Positions 30,297 through 38,718 of a stretch of 38,718 nt of DNA are shown piece after piece. Under the pieces are notes generated by a model that was not told the DNA's origin, made no database searches, and saw nothing but the letters and a program-made list of their open reading frames with translations. Numbering within the stretch: the stretch's first letter is position 1; every line of letters begins with the position of its first letter. Source of the stretch: Janthinobacterium sp. (GTDB lineage Bacteria > Pseudomonadota > Gammaproteobacteria > Burkholderiales > Burkholderiaceae_D); assembly GCF_009923995.1 (NCBI RefSeq), contig NZ_RFSK01000056.1, positions 1 to 38,718 on the forward strand, written 5' to 3'. The position numbers and the translations under genes were made by a program.

Positions 30297-30302
30297 GACG
30301 CA

Positions 30303-31487
30303 TCAGCCAGGGCGGCTGCAGTCCTGCGGCATGGGCGCCGGTGCCGGCGCCGTTTCGCCGCGCTCGCCACCGAGGCCCAATGCGCGCAGGAATGGCTGGG
30401 CCGCCGACGCGCCATCAAAACTGAGTGAGGACTCACTGCCATCATAGCGGTCGGGAGCATAGCGCATCAGGTCGAACGAGGTTTCAAAGCGCTGCGCCAG
30501 GAAATAGGTGCGGAAATAATCGAAGGCAAACGCCACCTGGCCATCGGCCTGCAGCAGCAAGCCATGGCGGTACAGGGGCGCCAGCCAGTCCGCGGCCGGC
30601 AAGCCCCAGCCTTTCACGGCGCAATAATCACTGGTAAAACGTTCGAGCTGCGCCTGCTCCAGGAACAGGGTCTTGGCTTCGAACATGACGAACGCCAGTT
30701 CGATGAGGAATTCACGCGCATCGGCCGCGCCGCCAGTGGCAACCCGCGGCGGCGCCCCCGCCCTGCCCAGCAAGCCATCGAAATAGACGGGCTCGCCCGC
30801 CAGTTGCGGCAACAGGGTGGCGAACACATATTCCGCATCCATCTGCCCCGTTTCCTGGCCATTCGGCGTGTACAGCACCGACAGGGCAAAGTTCCTGCTG
30901 ACTTCATCGAATTCGCGCAAGGCCACCGTCCACTGGGTGGCCGGCGCATCGCCATCGGCCGCCGCGGTGCCGAACTCCAGCACGGCATACGCGGCCATCT
31001 GGCCATGCGCACCGTACAGGCTACCAGGATTGCTCTTGAACAAAATTCCCAGCGACTTCATCAGCGAACTGGCGTCGCCCGTATGCTGGTGGCCGTGGAA
31101 GACGGCGTGGATATTCTTGTAGCGCGCGCGCTGCTCCGCGCCCGCGTGCTCATCAGCGGCAAAGAAGCTGAAGCCGGCATTGCCCAGCGCCGCACCCGCG
31201 ACGCCCTGCACGCGGCTGCCCGGCACCAGGTAGAAACGCGCGCCGGGCACGCTGGCGGCCTGCAGCAGCGGACGCAAAAAGTATTCGTAGACGTAGACGG
31301 GCGTCGTCTCGGCGCAGGCATCGGCTGCCACCAGCTGGCCCGTGAAGAAAATCGCATCGATCTGCCTGCCCGTTGCCAGAATGGCAGCCACATCCTGATA
31401 CAAGGCGTGCAGCCGCACGGCCTGCTCTTGCTCATCCGCCCGGCGCAAGCGGACATCGGAGATATGGAGGGCGGTAAATTTTTTCAT
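30303..31487 (-). CDS. Degenerate calcineurin-like phosphoesterase with STAND-like C-terminus
   Basis: 394 residues from the ATG at 31487 (MKKFTALHISDVRL); no clear ribosome site. Residues 1-200 follow the metallophosphoesterase (MPE) scaffold, but the metal ligands are mostly lost. D-x-H is D11-V-R13, GD is G50-Q51, and GNHD is G90-S-R92-V. Only GHQH (132-135) is intact. Residues about 235-334 (DAREFLIELAFVMFEAKT..., then LAPLYRHGLLLQADGQ and FAFDYFRTYFLAQRF at 320-334) resemble the helical/winged segment that follows the NTPase core in MPE-STAND proteins. No Walker A or B motif lies between them. It is therefore either an internally deleted derivative or a small pseudoenzyme family. The tail is Pro/Ala-rich. 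Function unknown; a defence origin is inference. Confidence 0.7.
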   Translation of the reverse strand: MKKFTALHISDVRLRRADEQEQAVRLHALYQDVAAILATGRQIDAIFFTGQLVAADACAETTPVYVYEYFLRPLLQAASVPGARFYLVPGSRVQGVAGAALGNAGFSFFAADEHAGAEQRARYKNIHAVFHGHQHTGDASSLMKSLGILFKSNPGSLYGAHGQMAAYAVLEFGTAAADGDAPATQWTVALREFDEVSRNFALSVLYTPNGQETGQMDAEYVFATLLPQLAGEPVYFDGLLGRAGAPPRVATGGAADAREFLIELAFVMFEAKTLFLEQAQLERFTSDYCAVKGWGLPAADWLAPLYRHGLLLQADGQVAFAFDYFRTYFLAQRFETSFDLMRYAPDRYDGSESSLSFDGASAAQPFLRALGLGGERGETAPAPAPMPQDCSRPG

Positions 31488-31749
31488 TGTTGCAAAACTT
31501 TCACAGTACAGCCGAACTTGACCGGACACTGGCAACGTTCAGGGAAAAATCATACCCCGGATCAAGCGTGAGCGAAACATGGTTACAGACCTCCATTCTG
31601 CCACTTTTTCCATGCGGCAATACTCACCAATTTTCACATGACGCCGCCGCGCCACGTTTTACTATCCTGAAAGCAAGGAAAACGAAAAAACCCGCGAACT
31701 CGTCCCCGTTTTTTGTACTGAAAGTTAATTCTTTAGCAGCGCCCAGGCC
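31488..31749. other. Upstream region of the phosphoesterase-like gene
   Basis: These 262 bases are AT-richer than the genes and contain no credible coding frame. On the minus strand TATGAT, in the stretch just beyond 31540, could be a -10 for the phosphoesterase-like gene, but the -35 (TTTCGC) is poor. A run of A and a run of T near 31683-31715 could pair weakly, without a GC stem. Beyond 31750 the lpdA-tail repeat begins. Confidence 0.4.
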
Positions 31750-31853
31750 AGCGCGGCGGCGGTCCCTCCATGCACACGCCCGCTCCGGCGCGCTGTTGCC
31801 AACCTGCCGATCGACTCGCCCGAGCTTGGATGCGGGTGGCAGCAGTTCCAAAT

Positions 31854-31887
31854 AAAAAAGCCCCGCAATCGCTTGCGGGGCTTTTTA
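31854..31887 (-). terminator. Second (duplicated) terminator downstream of lpdA
   Basis: AGCCCCGCAA and TTGCGGGGCT pair around four bases, flanked by A and T runs. It is identical to the terminator at 32021-32054, placed 167 bases further downstream as a back-up. Confidence 0.85.
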
Positions 31888-32020
31888 GCTTACAACAGCA
31901 TCAAGCGATCAACGCTTGCGCGGCGGCGGCAAGTCCGTGCACACAGTCCCTTCGGCGCGCTGTTGCCAAGCTGCCGACCGACTCGCCCGAGCCTGGATGC
32001 GGGTGGCAGCAGTTCCAAAT

Positions 32021-32054
32021 AAAAAAGCCCCGCAATCGCTTGCGGGGCTTTTTA
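32021..32054 (-). terminator. Terminator of the aceE-aceF-lpdA operon
   Basis: The same ten-base-pair stem (AGCCCCGCAA/TTGCGGGGCT, 32026-32049) with a T run on the minus strand begins about 25 bases after the lpdA stop. Confidence 0.9.
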
Positions 32055-32075
32055 GCTTACAACAGCATCAAGCGA

Positions 32076-33857
32076 TCAGCGCTTGCGCGGCGGCGGCAAG
32101 TCCGTGCACACGCCTTCGTACACTTCCGCGGCCATGCCGATCGACTCGCCCAGGGTCGGGTGCGGGTGGATGGTCTTGCCGATATCGGTGCCGTCGCAGC
32201 CCATTTCGATGGCCAGCGCGATTTCGCCGATCATGTCGCCCGCATGCGTGCCGACGATGGTGCCGCCGATGATGCGATGCGTTTCCGCGTCGAACAGCAG
32301 CTTGGTGAAGCCTTCGGCGCGGCCGTTGGCCACGGCGCGGCCGGAAGCGGCCCACGGGAAGTGGCCCTTCTCGACCTTGATGCCCTTGGCTTTCGCTTCG
32401 TCTTCCGTGATGCCGGCCCATGCCACTTCCGGGTCCGTGTAGGCGACCGACGGGATCACCTTGACGTCGAAGTGCGACTTCTGGCCGGCGGCCGCTTCGG
32501 CGGCCACGTGGGCTTCATGCACGGCCTTGTGCGCCAGCATCGGCTGGCCCACCAGGTCGCCGATGGCGAAGATGTTGGGCACGTTGGTGCGCATCTGGCT
32601 GTCGACGTTGATGAAGCCGCGGTCCGTCACTTGCACGCCCGCCTTGTCGGCGGCCAGCTTCTTGCCGTTCGGGCTGCGGCCCACGGCGACGAGCACCAGG
32701 TCGTAGACTTGCGGCGCCGGTGCCGTGGCACCCGCTTCGGCAGCTTCGAACGTGACCTTGATGCCTTCCGGCAGTGCCTCGACGGCAACCGTCTTGGTCT
32801 TGGTCATGATGTTGTCGAAGCGCTTTTCATTGAACTTCTGCCACACCTTGACGGCGTCGCGGTCCGCGCCCTGCATCAGGCCATCCATCATCTCGACCAC
32901 GTCGATGCGCGCGCCGAAAGTCGAATACACGGTGGCCATTTCCAGGCCGATGATGCCGCCGCCGATGACCAGCATGCGTTTCGGGATCTGGCGCAATTCC
33001 AGCGCGCCCGTCGAATCGACGATGCGCGGGTCTTCCGGCACGAAGGGCAGCTTTACCACGGACGAACCGGCGGCGATGATGGCCTGCTTGAACTGCACGA
33101 CCTTCTTCGAGCCGTCATTGGCCGTCACTTCGATGTGGTTGGCGCTGAGGAACTGGCCCACGCCCGTGACGACTTGCGTCTTGCGCGCCTTGGCCATGCC
33201 GGCCAGGCCGCCCGTCATGTTCGAGATCACGCCTTCCTTGTACTTGCGTACCTGATCGATGTCGATGGTCGGCTTGGCAAACGTCACACCCGTGTTGGAC
33301 ATGTGCGCCGTCTCGTCGATCACGGACGCCACGTGCAGCAGCGCCTTCGACGGGATGCAGCCCACGTTCAGGCACACGCCGCCCAGGGTGGCGTAGCGCT
33401 CGACGATGACCGTGGACATGCCCAGGTCGGCCGCGCGGAACGCCGCCGAATAGCCGCCAGGACCGCCGCCCAGCACCATCATGTCGACGTCGATGTCGAC
33501 CTGGCCGCTGTAACTGCCGGCCGGGATGGCGGCGACGGGTGCTGCTGGTGCCGCAGCCGGAGCTGCAGCGGCTGCAGCAGGCGCAGGAGCCGCCGCAGGA
33601 GCGGCAGCCGCCGCGCCTTCAGATGCTTCCACCACCAGCAGCGCGCTGCCTTCGGCGATCTTGTCGCCAACCTTGACTTTCAATTCCTTGACGACGCCGG
33701 CGTGGGTCGATGGAATCTCCATGCTGGCCTTGTCCGATTCGACCGTGATCAGCGACTGGTCCACCTTGATGGTGTCGCCCACCTTGACCATCAGTTCGAT
33801 GACTTCGACTTCCTTGAAGTCGCCGATATTCGGTACTTTTACCTCTACTGTGCTCAT
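32076..33857 (-). CDS. lpdA: Dihydrolipoyl dehydrogenase (E3) with N-terminal lipoyl domain
   Basis: 593 residues from the ATG at 33857, set by AGGAG. An N-terminal lipoyl domain (1-78, lipoylated Lys43 in VESDKAS) and an Ala/Pro linker (about 80-115) precede the FAD/NAD disulfide oxidoreductase. The FAD loop is GGGPGG (130-135), the redox disulfide is C162-x4-C167 ([10 protein letters not shown]), the NAD loop is [10 protein letters not shown], and the C-terminal catalytic pair is H566/E571 in HPHPTLGE. It reoxidises the dihydrolipoamide of E2 with NAD. A lipoyl domain fused to E3 is a known betaproteobacterial and neisserial feature. It is the last gene of the operon, ten bases after aceF; its 3' end is duplicated downstream. 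Confidence 0.97.
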   Translation of the reverse strand: MSTVEVKVPNIGDFKEVEVIELMVKVGDTIKVDQSLITVESDKASMEIPSTHAGVVKELKVKVGDKIAEGSALLVVEASEGAAAAAPAAAPAPAAAAAAPAAAPAAPVAAIPAGSYSGQVDIDVDMMVLGGGPGGYSAAFRAADLGMSTVIVERYATLGGVCLNVGCIPSKALLHVASVIDETAHMSNTGVTFAKPTIDIDQVRKYKEGVISNMTGGLAGMAKARKTQVVTGVGQFLSANHIEVTANDGSKKVVQFKQAIIAAGSSVVKLPFVPEDPRIVDSTGALELRQIPKRMLVIGGGIIGLEMATVYSTFGARIDVVEMMDGLMQGADRDAVKVWQKFNEKRFDNIMTKTKTVAVEALPEGIKVTFEAAEAGATAPAPQVYDLVLVAVGRSPNGKKLAADKAGVQVTDRGFINVDSQMRTNVPNIFAIGDLVGQPMLAHKAVHEAHVAAEAAAGQKSHFDVKVIPSVAYTDPEVAWAGITEDEAKAKGIKVEKGHFPWAASGRAVANGRAEGFTKLLFDAETHRIIGGTIVGTHAGDMIGEIALAIEMGCDGTDIGKTIHPHPTLGESIGMAAEVYEGVCTDLPPPRKR

Positions 33858-33867
33858 CAATCGCTCC

Positions 33868-35508
33868 TTACAGCAGAATTTTGCGCATGTCGGCCAGGAC
33901 TTCGCCGAGGTACACGGAGAATCGCGCGCCCATCGCGCCATCGACCACGCGGTGGTCATAGGACAGCGAGGTGCCCATCATCAGGCGCGGCTGGAAGGCC
34001 TTGCCATCCCATACCGGCTTGATCGAGGCTTTCGACAGGCCCAGGATGGCCACTTCCGGCGCATTGACGATAGGCGTGAAGTGCGTGCCGCCGATGCCGC
34101 CCAGGGACGAAATCGTGAAGCTGGCGCCCTGCATGTCGGCCGGTTTCAGCTTGCCTTCGCGCGCCTGCAGCGACAGTTCCGTCATTTCGCGGGCGATCTG
34201 CGAGACCGACTTCTGGTCCGCGCCCTTGATCACGGGCACCACCAGGCCGTTCGGCGTGTCGGCCGCGAAGCCGATGTTGTAGTACTGCTTGAGGATCAGG
34301 TTCTCGCCCTTGGCATCCAGGGAAGCGTTAAACGCGGGGAATTTCTTCAGCGCGGCGACGGACGCCTTGATGACGAAGGCCAGCATGGTCAGCTTGGCCG
34401 CATCCTTGTTCTTCGCATTGGCCGCGTTGGTGTCGACGCGGAACGCTTCCAGGTCCGTCACGTCCGCTTCGTCGAACTGCGTGACGTGCGGGATCATGAC
34501 CCAGTTGCGGTGCAAATTCGGACCCGAGATTTTCTTGATGCGCGACAGCGGCAGCAGTTCGGTCGTGCCGAACTTGCTGAAGTCCAGCGACGGCCATGGC
34601 AGCAGGTCCAGGCCCACGCCCGAACCGCCTTTGGCAGCGACCGGCGCGTTCGGCGCGGCGACGGCGCCCGACATCACGCCCTTGACGAAGTTCTGCACGT
34701 CTTCCTGGGTGATGCGGCCCTTCGGACCGGAACCGCCCACGCGGGCCAGGTCCACGCCCAGTTCGCGCGCGAACTTGCGGATCGACGGCGACGCGTGCGC
34801 CAGCTTGCCATTCACGGCAGGCGCGGCGGCAGGTGCCAGGGCAGCAGCGGCGACCGGCGCCGACGCGACGGCAGCAGCTGGCGCGGCGGCAGGTGCTGCG
34901 GCAGGAGCGGCTGCGCCACCGGTCGTTTCCACGACCAGCACCAGCGAACCCTTGGCGACCTTGTCGCCGACCTTGACTTTCAATTCCTTGACGACACCGG
35001 CGTGGCTCGATGGAATTTCCATGCTGGCCTTGTCCGATTCGACCGTCAGCAGCGACTGGTCAACCTTGATCGTGTCGCCCACCTTGACCATCAGTTCGAT
35101 GACTTCGACTTCCTTGAAGTCGCCGATATCGGGCACGGTCACGTCGACCAGGGCCGGCGCGCCGGCTGGGGCGGCAGGTGCTGGCGCGGCCGCGGGGGCG
35201 GCGGCTGGCGCAGGTGCCGCGGCGGCTGGCGCCGGTGCGGCCGCCGGGCGAGCCGTGGCCGAGGCGTCGTCCGCCACTTCCAGCAGCAGGACCAGCGAGC
35301 CTTCGGCGATCTTGTCGCCCACGTTGACTTTCAATTCCTTGACGACACCGGCGTGGCTCGATGGAATTTCCATGCTGGCCTTGTCCGATTCGACCGTGAT
35401 CAGGGACTGGTCGACCTTGACCGTATCGCCTGGCTTGACCATCAGTTCAATGATCTCGACTTCCTTGAAATCGCCGATATCCGGGACTTTGACTTCCACA
35501 ATGCTCAT
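33868..35508 (-). CDS. aceF: Pyruvate dehydrogenase E2, dihydrolipoamide acetyltransferase
   Basis: 546 residues from the ATG at 35508 (GGAG upstream). Two lipoyl domains (1-78 with Lys43, and 121-196 with Lys160) are joined by Ala/Pro-rich swinging linkers. A peripheral-subunit-binding domain follows (about 234-275, [34 protein letters not shown]), then the catalytic acyltransferase domain (about 310-546) with the active-site DHRVVDG (518-524). It transfers the acetyl group from lipoamide to CoA and forms the core of the complex. The two lipoyl domains and the one in E3 are nearly identical in DNA sequence, which points to gene conversion among them. Confidence 0.97.
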   Translation of the reverse strand: MSIVEVKVPDIGDFKEVEIIELMVKPGDTVKVDQSLITVESDKASMEIPSSHAGVVKELKVNVGDKIAEGSLVLLLEVADDASATARPAAAPAPAAAAPAPAAAPAAAPAPAAPAGAPALVDVTVPDIGDFKEVEVIELMVKVGDTIKVDQSLLTVESDKASMEIPSSHAGVVKELKVKVGDKVAKGSLVLVVETTGGAAAPAAAPAAAPAAAVASAPVAAAALAPAAAPAVNGKLAHASPSIRKFARELGVDLARVGGSGPKGRITQEDVQNFVKGVMSGAVAAPNAPVAAKGGSGVGLDLLPWPSLDFSKFGTTELLPLSRIKKISGPNLHRNWVMIPHVTQFDEADVTDLEAFRVDTNAANAKNKDAAKLTMLAFVIKASVAALKKFPAFNASLDAKGENLILKQYYNIGFAADTPNGLVVPVIKGADQKSVSQIAREMTELSLQAREGKLKPADMQGASFTISSLGGIGGTHFTPIVNAPEVAILGLSKASIKPVWDGKAFQPRLMMGTSLSYDHRVVDGAMGARFSVYLGEVLADMRKILL

Positions 35509-35537
35509 AGCTTGCTCCGTTATTTTATTTGTCAGAT

Positions 35538-35593
35538 GGACCCGCACACACGCCAGGGCGGCACTTTCGCACCGCCCTGGCATCATCGGGTCC
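35538..35593 (-). promoter_or_regulatory. Nested intercistronic hairpin between aceE and aceF
   Basis: An inner stem of ten base pairs (GCCAGGGCGG at 35552-35561 with its complement at 35572-35581, loop ten) sits within an outer stem of seven (GGACCCG at 35538-35544, CGGGTCC at 35587-35593). There is no T run directly after it. It could be an RNase barrier or partial terminator that sets E1 to E2 ratios. It begins ten bases after the aceE stop. Confidence 0.55.
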
Positions 35594-35602
35594 GCACAAC
35601 GA

Positions 35603-38299
35603 TTACTGGGTCACCGGATTCGGTTTGTTCGCGTCGATGCCATACTTGGCGATCGCCTGCTCCACCACCGACACGTCGATCTTGCCTTCGTCAGCCAGCG
35701 ATTTGAGCGCGGCCACGGTGACATAATAACGGTTCACTTCGAAGAACTCGCGCAGCTTGGCGCGGCTGTCCGAGCGGCCAAAGCCATCGGTGCCCAGCAC
35801 TTTATAAGTGCGGCCCTTCGGCATGAAGGCGCGGATCTGTTCTGCAAATGCGCGCATGTAGTCGGTCGTGGCGACGATCGGGCCGTCCGTATCTTTCAAC
35901 AGCGAGGTCACGTAAGGCACGCGCTGCTCTTTCGACGGATTGACCATGTTCCAGCGTTCCGCATCCTGGCCATCGCGGGCCACCAGGGTCAGCGACGGCG
36001 CCGACCACACGTCCGCAGCCACGCCCCAGTCGTTCTGCAACAGCTCGGCGGCGAAGATCGATTCGCGCAGGATGGTGCCGCAACCGATCAGCTGTACGCG
36101 CAGCTTGGCGTCCGCCGGGCCTTCCTGCAGCTTGTACATGCCTTTCAGGATGCCTTCTTCCTGGCCTGGCTTGATGCCTGGCTGGGCGTAGTTCTCGTTC
36201 ATGATCGTGATGTAGTAGAACACATCTTCCTGGTTGGCGATCATGCGGCGCAGGCCGTCCTGGATGATGACGGCGACTTCATGGCTGAAGGTCGGGTCGT
36301 ACGGCATGCAGGTCGGGATGGTCGCGGCGAAGATATGGCTGTGGCCATCTTCGTGCTGCAAGCCTTCGCCGTTCAGGGTCGTACGGCCGGCCGTGCCGCC
36401 CATCAGGAAGCCGCGGGCGCGCATGTCGGCCGACGCCCATACCTGGTCGCCGATGCGCTGGAAACCGAACATCGAATAGAAGGTGTAGAACGGGATCATG
36501 ATGCGGTCGTTGGTCGAGTACGACGTCGCCGCGGCGATCCACGAGCTCATGCCGCCCGCTTCGTTGATGCCCTCTTGCAGGATCTGGCCGGCCTTGTCTT
36601 CGCGGTAGTACATGACCTGGTCCTTGTCGACCGGCTCGTACAACTGGCCTTTCGGGTTGTAGATGCCGATCTGGCGGAACAGGCCTTCCATGCCGAAGGT
36701 ACGCGATTCATCGACCAGGATAGGCACGACGCGCTGGCCCAGGTTCGGGTCTTTCAGCAGGGTCGAGATGACGCGCACGAAAGCTTGCGTGGTCGAGATT
36801 TCACGGCCTTCAGGCGTCGCTTCCAGCACGTTCTTGAAGGCGTCCAGCGCAGGCACGGGCAGGGTTTCTTCCGCTTTCTGGCGGCGCTGCGGCAGGTAGC
36901 CGCCCAGGGCCTTGCGGCGCTCGTGCAGGTAGACCATTTCCGGCGCGTCGTCGGCAGGCTTGAAGAACGGGATGTCGGCCAGCTTGTCGTCCGGAATCGG
37001 CAGCGAGAAGCGGTCGCGCATTTCGCGGATGGCTTCGTCGTCCAGTTTTTTCGTCTGGTGCGCCGTGTTGCGCGCTTCGCCCGACTTGCCCATGCCGTAG
37101 CCCTTGATGGTTTTCACCAGCAGGACGGTCGGCTGGCCCTTGTGTTCCTGGGCGATCTTGAAGGCAGCGTGGATCTTGTGCGGATCGTGACCGCCGCGGG
37201 TCAGGCGCCAGATGTCGTCGTCCGTCATGTTGGCAACCATTTCCAGCAGCTTCGGATGCTTGCCGAAGAAGTGCTTGCGCACGTAGGCGCCATCTTTGGC
37301 CTTGTAGTTCTGGTATTCGCCGTCGACGGTGTCCATCATCACTTGCTGCAGGATGCCATCCTTGTCCTGTGCCAGCAGGGCGTCCCAGCCCGGGCCCCAG
37401 ATGACCTTGACGACGTTCCAGCCGGCGCCACGGAATTCGCCTTCCAGTTCCTGGATGATCTTGGTGTTGCCGCGCACAGGGCCGTCCAGGCGCTGCAGGT
37501 TGCAGTTGACCACGATGACCAGGTTGTCGAGCATGTCGCGCGCGGCCAGGCCGATCGCGCCCAGCGATTCCGGCTCGTCCATCTCGCCGTCGCCGCAGAA
37601 GGCCCACACCTTGCGGTTGTCGGTCTTGGCGATGCCGCGGGCATGCAGGTATTTCAGGAAACGCGCCTGGTAGATCGCCATGTGCGGGCCCAGGCCCATC
37701 GACACGGTCGGGAACTGCCAGAAGTCAGGCATCAGCTTCGGATGCGGGTACGAGGACAGGCCCTTGCCGTCGACTTCCTTGCGGAAGTTCAGCATCTGCT
37801 CTTCCGTCAGGCGGCCTTCGAGGAAGGCGCGCGCGTAGACGCCAGGCGAGGAGTGACCCTGGATGTACAGCAGGTCGCCGCCGTGATCGGCCGTCGGCGC
37901 GTGCCAGAAGTGGTTGAAGCCGATGCCCAGCATGTTCGCCAGCGAGGCGAACGAGGACAGGTGGCCGCCCAGGTCACCGTCGGCGCGGTTGGCCTTGACC
38001 ACCATGGCCATGGCGTTCCAGCGCATCCACGAGCGCAGGCGCTCTTCGTATTCCAGGTTGCCGGGGCAGTGTGCTTCTTGTTTGGTGGGGATGGTATTGA
38101 CGTAGGCGGTGGTGCTGGAGAACGGGATCTGGGCGCCGCGGCGGCGGGCCAGGTCAACCAGGCGCTCCATCAGGTAGTGCGCGCGTTCCGGACCTTCGTT
38201 TTCCAGTACGGCTTCGAGCGCGTCCAGCCACTCCTTGGTTTCCTGCATATCCGGGTCGGTGCCGATCTGTGTCGTTACCTGGTTCAGTTGAGCTGACAT
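35603..38299 (-). CDS. aceE: Pyruvate dehydrogenase E1 component, homodimeric type
   Basis: 898 residues, the normal length of the single-chain alpha2 E1 of proteobacteria. The thiamine-diphosphate motif begins [20 protein letters not shown] (236-255) and ends in VNCN (264-267). Other family landmarks are [21 protein letters not shown] (about 112-132), [18 protein letters not shown] sequence and the late transketolase-like part ending in a 100-residue C-terminal domain. It decarboxylates pyruvate and reductively acetylates the E2 lipoyl groups. AGGAG lies 10 bases before the ATG. It heads the operon and is transcribed from the promoter at 38399-38427. Confidence 0.97.
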   Translation of the reverse strand: MSAQLNQVTTQIGTDPDMQETKEWLDALEAVLENEGPERAHYLMERLVDLARRRGAQIPFSSTTAYVNTIPTKQEAHCPGNLEYEERLRSWMRWNAMAMVVKANRADGDLGGHLSSFASLANMLGIGFNHFWHAPTADHGGDLLYIQGHSSPGVYARAFLEGRLTEEQMLNFRKEVDGKGLSSYPHPKLMPDFWQFPTVSMGLGPHMAIYQARFLKYLHARGIAKTDNRKVWAFCGDGEMDEPESLGAIGLAARDMLDNLVIVVNCNLQRLDGPVRGNTKIIQELEGEFRGAGWNVVKVIWGPGWDALLAQDKDGILQQVMMDTVDGEYQNYKAKDGAYVRKHFFGKHPKLLEMVANMTDDDIWRLTRGGHDPHKIHAAFKIAQEHKGQPTVLLVKTIKGYGMGKSGEARNTAHQTKKLDDEAIREMRDRFSLPIPDDKLADIPFFKPADDAPEMVYLHERRKALGGYLPQRRQKAEETLPVPALDAFKNVLEATPEGREISTTQAFVRVISTLLKDPNLGQRVVPILVDESRTFGMEGLFRQIGIYNPKGQLYEPVDKDQVMYYREDKAGQILQEGINEAGGMSSWIAAATSYSTNDRIMIPFYTFYSMFGFQRIGDQVWASADMRARGFLMGGTAGRTTLNGEGLQHEDGHSHIFAATIPTCMPYDPTFSHEVAVIIQDGLRRMIANQEDVFYYITIMNENYAQPGIKPGQEEGILKGMYKLQEGPADAKLRVQLIGCGTILRESIFAAELLQNDWGVAADVWSAPSLTLVARDGQDAERWNMVNPSKEQRVPYVTSLLKDTDGPIVATTDYMRAFAEQIRAFMPKGRTYKVLGTDGFGRSDSRAKLREFFEVNRYYVTVAALKSLADEGKIDVSVVEQAIAKYGIDANKPNPVTQ

Positions 38300-38398
38300 C
38301 TGTTGAGTCTCCTTTGTGAGCGCCCCACCCCGATTTTCCGGATCGCTGTCGGACGGTATTTCGCTGATTATTTACTATTAAGATGGATTAGTGTGGGG

Positions 38399-38427
38399 AT
38401 TCTAACAGCGTATTTAGTATTTTTCAA
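38399..38427 (-). promoter_or_regulatory. Sigma-70 promoter of aceE-aceF-lpdA
   Basis: On the minus strand TTGAAA (plus 38422-38427) and TAGAAT (plus 38399-38404) are 17 bases apart. The start site lies near 38392, giving a leader of about 90 bases before the aceE ATG. Confidence 0.7.
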
Positions 38428-38430
38428 ATT

Positions 38431-38452
38431 ACGATATAGCATTTCATATCGT
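38431..38452. promoter_or_regulatory. Dyad just upstream of the aceE -35
   Basis: ACGATAT (38431-38437) and ATATCGT (38446-38452) form a perfect 7-bp inverted repeat with an eight-base spacer. It is centred about 50 bases before the predicted start, a usual position for an activator site. It does not resemble the E. coli PdhR site. The bound protein is unknown. Confidence 0.5.
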
Positions 38453-38646
38453 GAAATCACCCTATGGAATTTATGCTGCAGTGCCGCAAATTCTGCCCAG
38501 AAATTAGCGTGATCAAAGTACCAAAGATGGCGACAAAAAAATCGCAGGCCCTTGCGCTCCCTGCTCCACCAGCACACCAGCAAACCGCCTTACCACCCCA
38601 GTCGTCCGCACGGGCACTCCGGGCCAAGCGGGCCTGAAAAATGTCG
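38453..38646. other. Upstream end of the window
   Basis: No gene can be supported here. Short open frames on both strands lack ribosome sites and overlap the aceE promoter. The sequence changes from AT-rich (to about 38520) to GC-rich. Confidence 0.4.
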
Positions 38647-38707
38647 AGGGCAAGGCGCAGCGACGCAGACAGTACGCCAGTACGGCAAGGAGCTGCAACG
38701 CCGCCAT
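38647..38707 (-). repeat. 61-bp dispersed hairpin repeat, copy 2
   Basis: On the minus strand it reads ATGGCGGCGTTGCA (plus 38694-38707), 34 variable bases with two GTAC, then TGCGCCTTGCCCT (plus 38647-38659). The two end blocks and their spacing equal those at 18248-18308. Outside the unit AAAATG and CATTTT (38637-38717) extend the inverted symmetry, so the whole could fold as a hairpin of about 80 bases. Confidence 0.7.
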
Positions 38708-38718
38708 CGGCATTTTCT

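Larger units (their letters stand above)
31750..32083. repeat. Tandem 167-bp duplication of the lpdA 3' end and terminator
   Basis: Two head-to-tail copies (about 31750-31916 and 31917-32083) have period 167. They carry an lpdA-tail-like segment followed, in the minus direction, by the same terminator. The second block joins the authentic lpdA end. From 31848 and 32015 onward about 95 bases match with a single mismatch. The copy at 31909-32014 still encodes TDLPPPRKR and a stop (with one synonymous change), but upstream of that it diverges from lpdA and is out of frame. The copy at 31750-31847 is more decayed. Confidence 0.85.

Noticed and set aside
31624..31851. 75-codon minus-strand frame beginning with TTG in the lpdA-tail repeat
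   Set aside because: It starts inside the duplicated terminator region and reads through a decayed lpdA tail out of frame; it is a by-product of the duplication.
34289..38296. 1335-codon plus-strand frame opposite aceF and aceE
   Set aside because: Antisense shadow of highly conserved genes; length reflects GC-rich codon use only.
38368..38583. Short frames on both strands upstream of aceE
   Set aside because: They overlap the aceE promoter and dyad, lack ribosome sites and show no protein-like pattern.

Overview
The window is a GC-rich chromosomal segment of a betaproteobacterium, most likely an Oxalobacteraceae member of the Janthinobacterium/Duganella/Massilia type. I infer this from radC-rpmB-rpmG synteny, a purN/rsmB-type pair, an aceE-aceF-lpdA operon whose E3 carries its own lipoyl domain, a tRNA-Lys(UUU), and the high-GC codon use. 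I see no phage, plasmid, insertion-sequence or CRISPR signature. The window is mostly core and lightly accessory chromosome, so the interesting signals are in intergenic DNA and in a few degenerate or orphan genes.

Layout. 1-450: the 5' part of a glutamine-rich exported protein that appears frameshifted and runs off the left edge (-). 882-2281: radC, then rpmB-rpmG with a strong promoter and terminator (+). 2370-9976: a minus-strand run of a large lipoprotein, a membrane fatty-acid desaturase with a candidate operator over its -10, an MscS channel, an RsmB-type rRNA methyltransferase, purN and a barstar-family protein. 10378-14335: a plus-strand run of a glycine-zipper envelope protein, a spermidine-synthase-like protein, an orphan GspE/PilB-type ATPase, tRNA-Lys and a small exported protein. 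14339-15892: a coupled minus-strand pair, one member with an LprI-type domain. 16069-18228: an exported S9 prolyl-oligopeptidase-family enzyme (+). 18377-24053: an MFS transporter, a BON-domain protein, a zincin, an M49-type peptidase and an SDR (-). The SDR is divergent from a LysR regulator (24166-25083).

25093-30296 is a complete tripartite drug-efflux module: an emrA-emrB-outer-membrane-factor operon (-) and a divergent TetR-family repressor (+). Two copies of the same dyad (AATGAA-N10-TTCATT) lie exactly over the two facing promoters, so the regulatory circuit can be read from the sequence. Next comes a 394-residue protein (30303-31487) that looks like a metallophosphoesterase-STAND protein stripped of its metal ligands and its NTPase core.

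31750-38452 is the pyruvate dehydrogenase operon aceE-aceF-lpdA (-). It has a good promoter, a dyad just upstream of the -35, a nested hairpin between aceE and aceF, and an unusual 167-bp tandem duplication of the lpdA 3' end together with its terminator.

Most notable observations: the degenerate metallophosphoesterase/STAND-like protein, the lpdA-tail/terminator duplication, the paired TetR operators, a 61-bp dispersed hairpin repeat (18248-18308 and 38647-38707), and the triple C-x10-C repeat in the BON-domain protein. All functional assignments come from reading motifs; no database search was possible.
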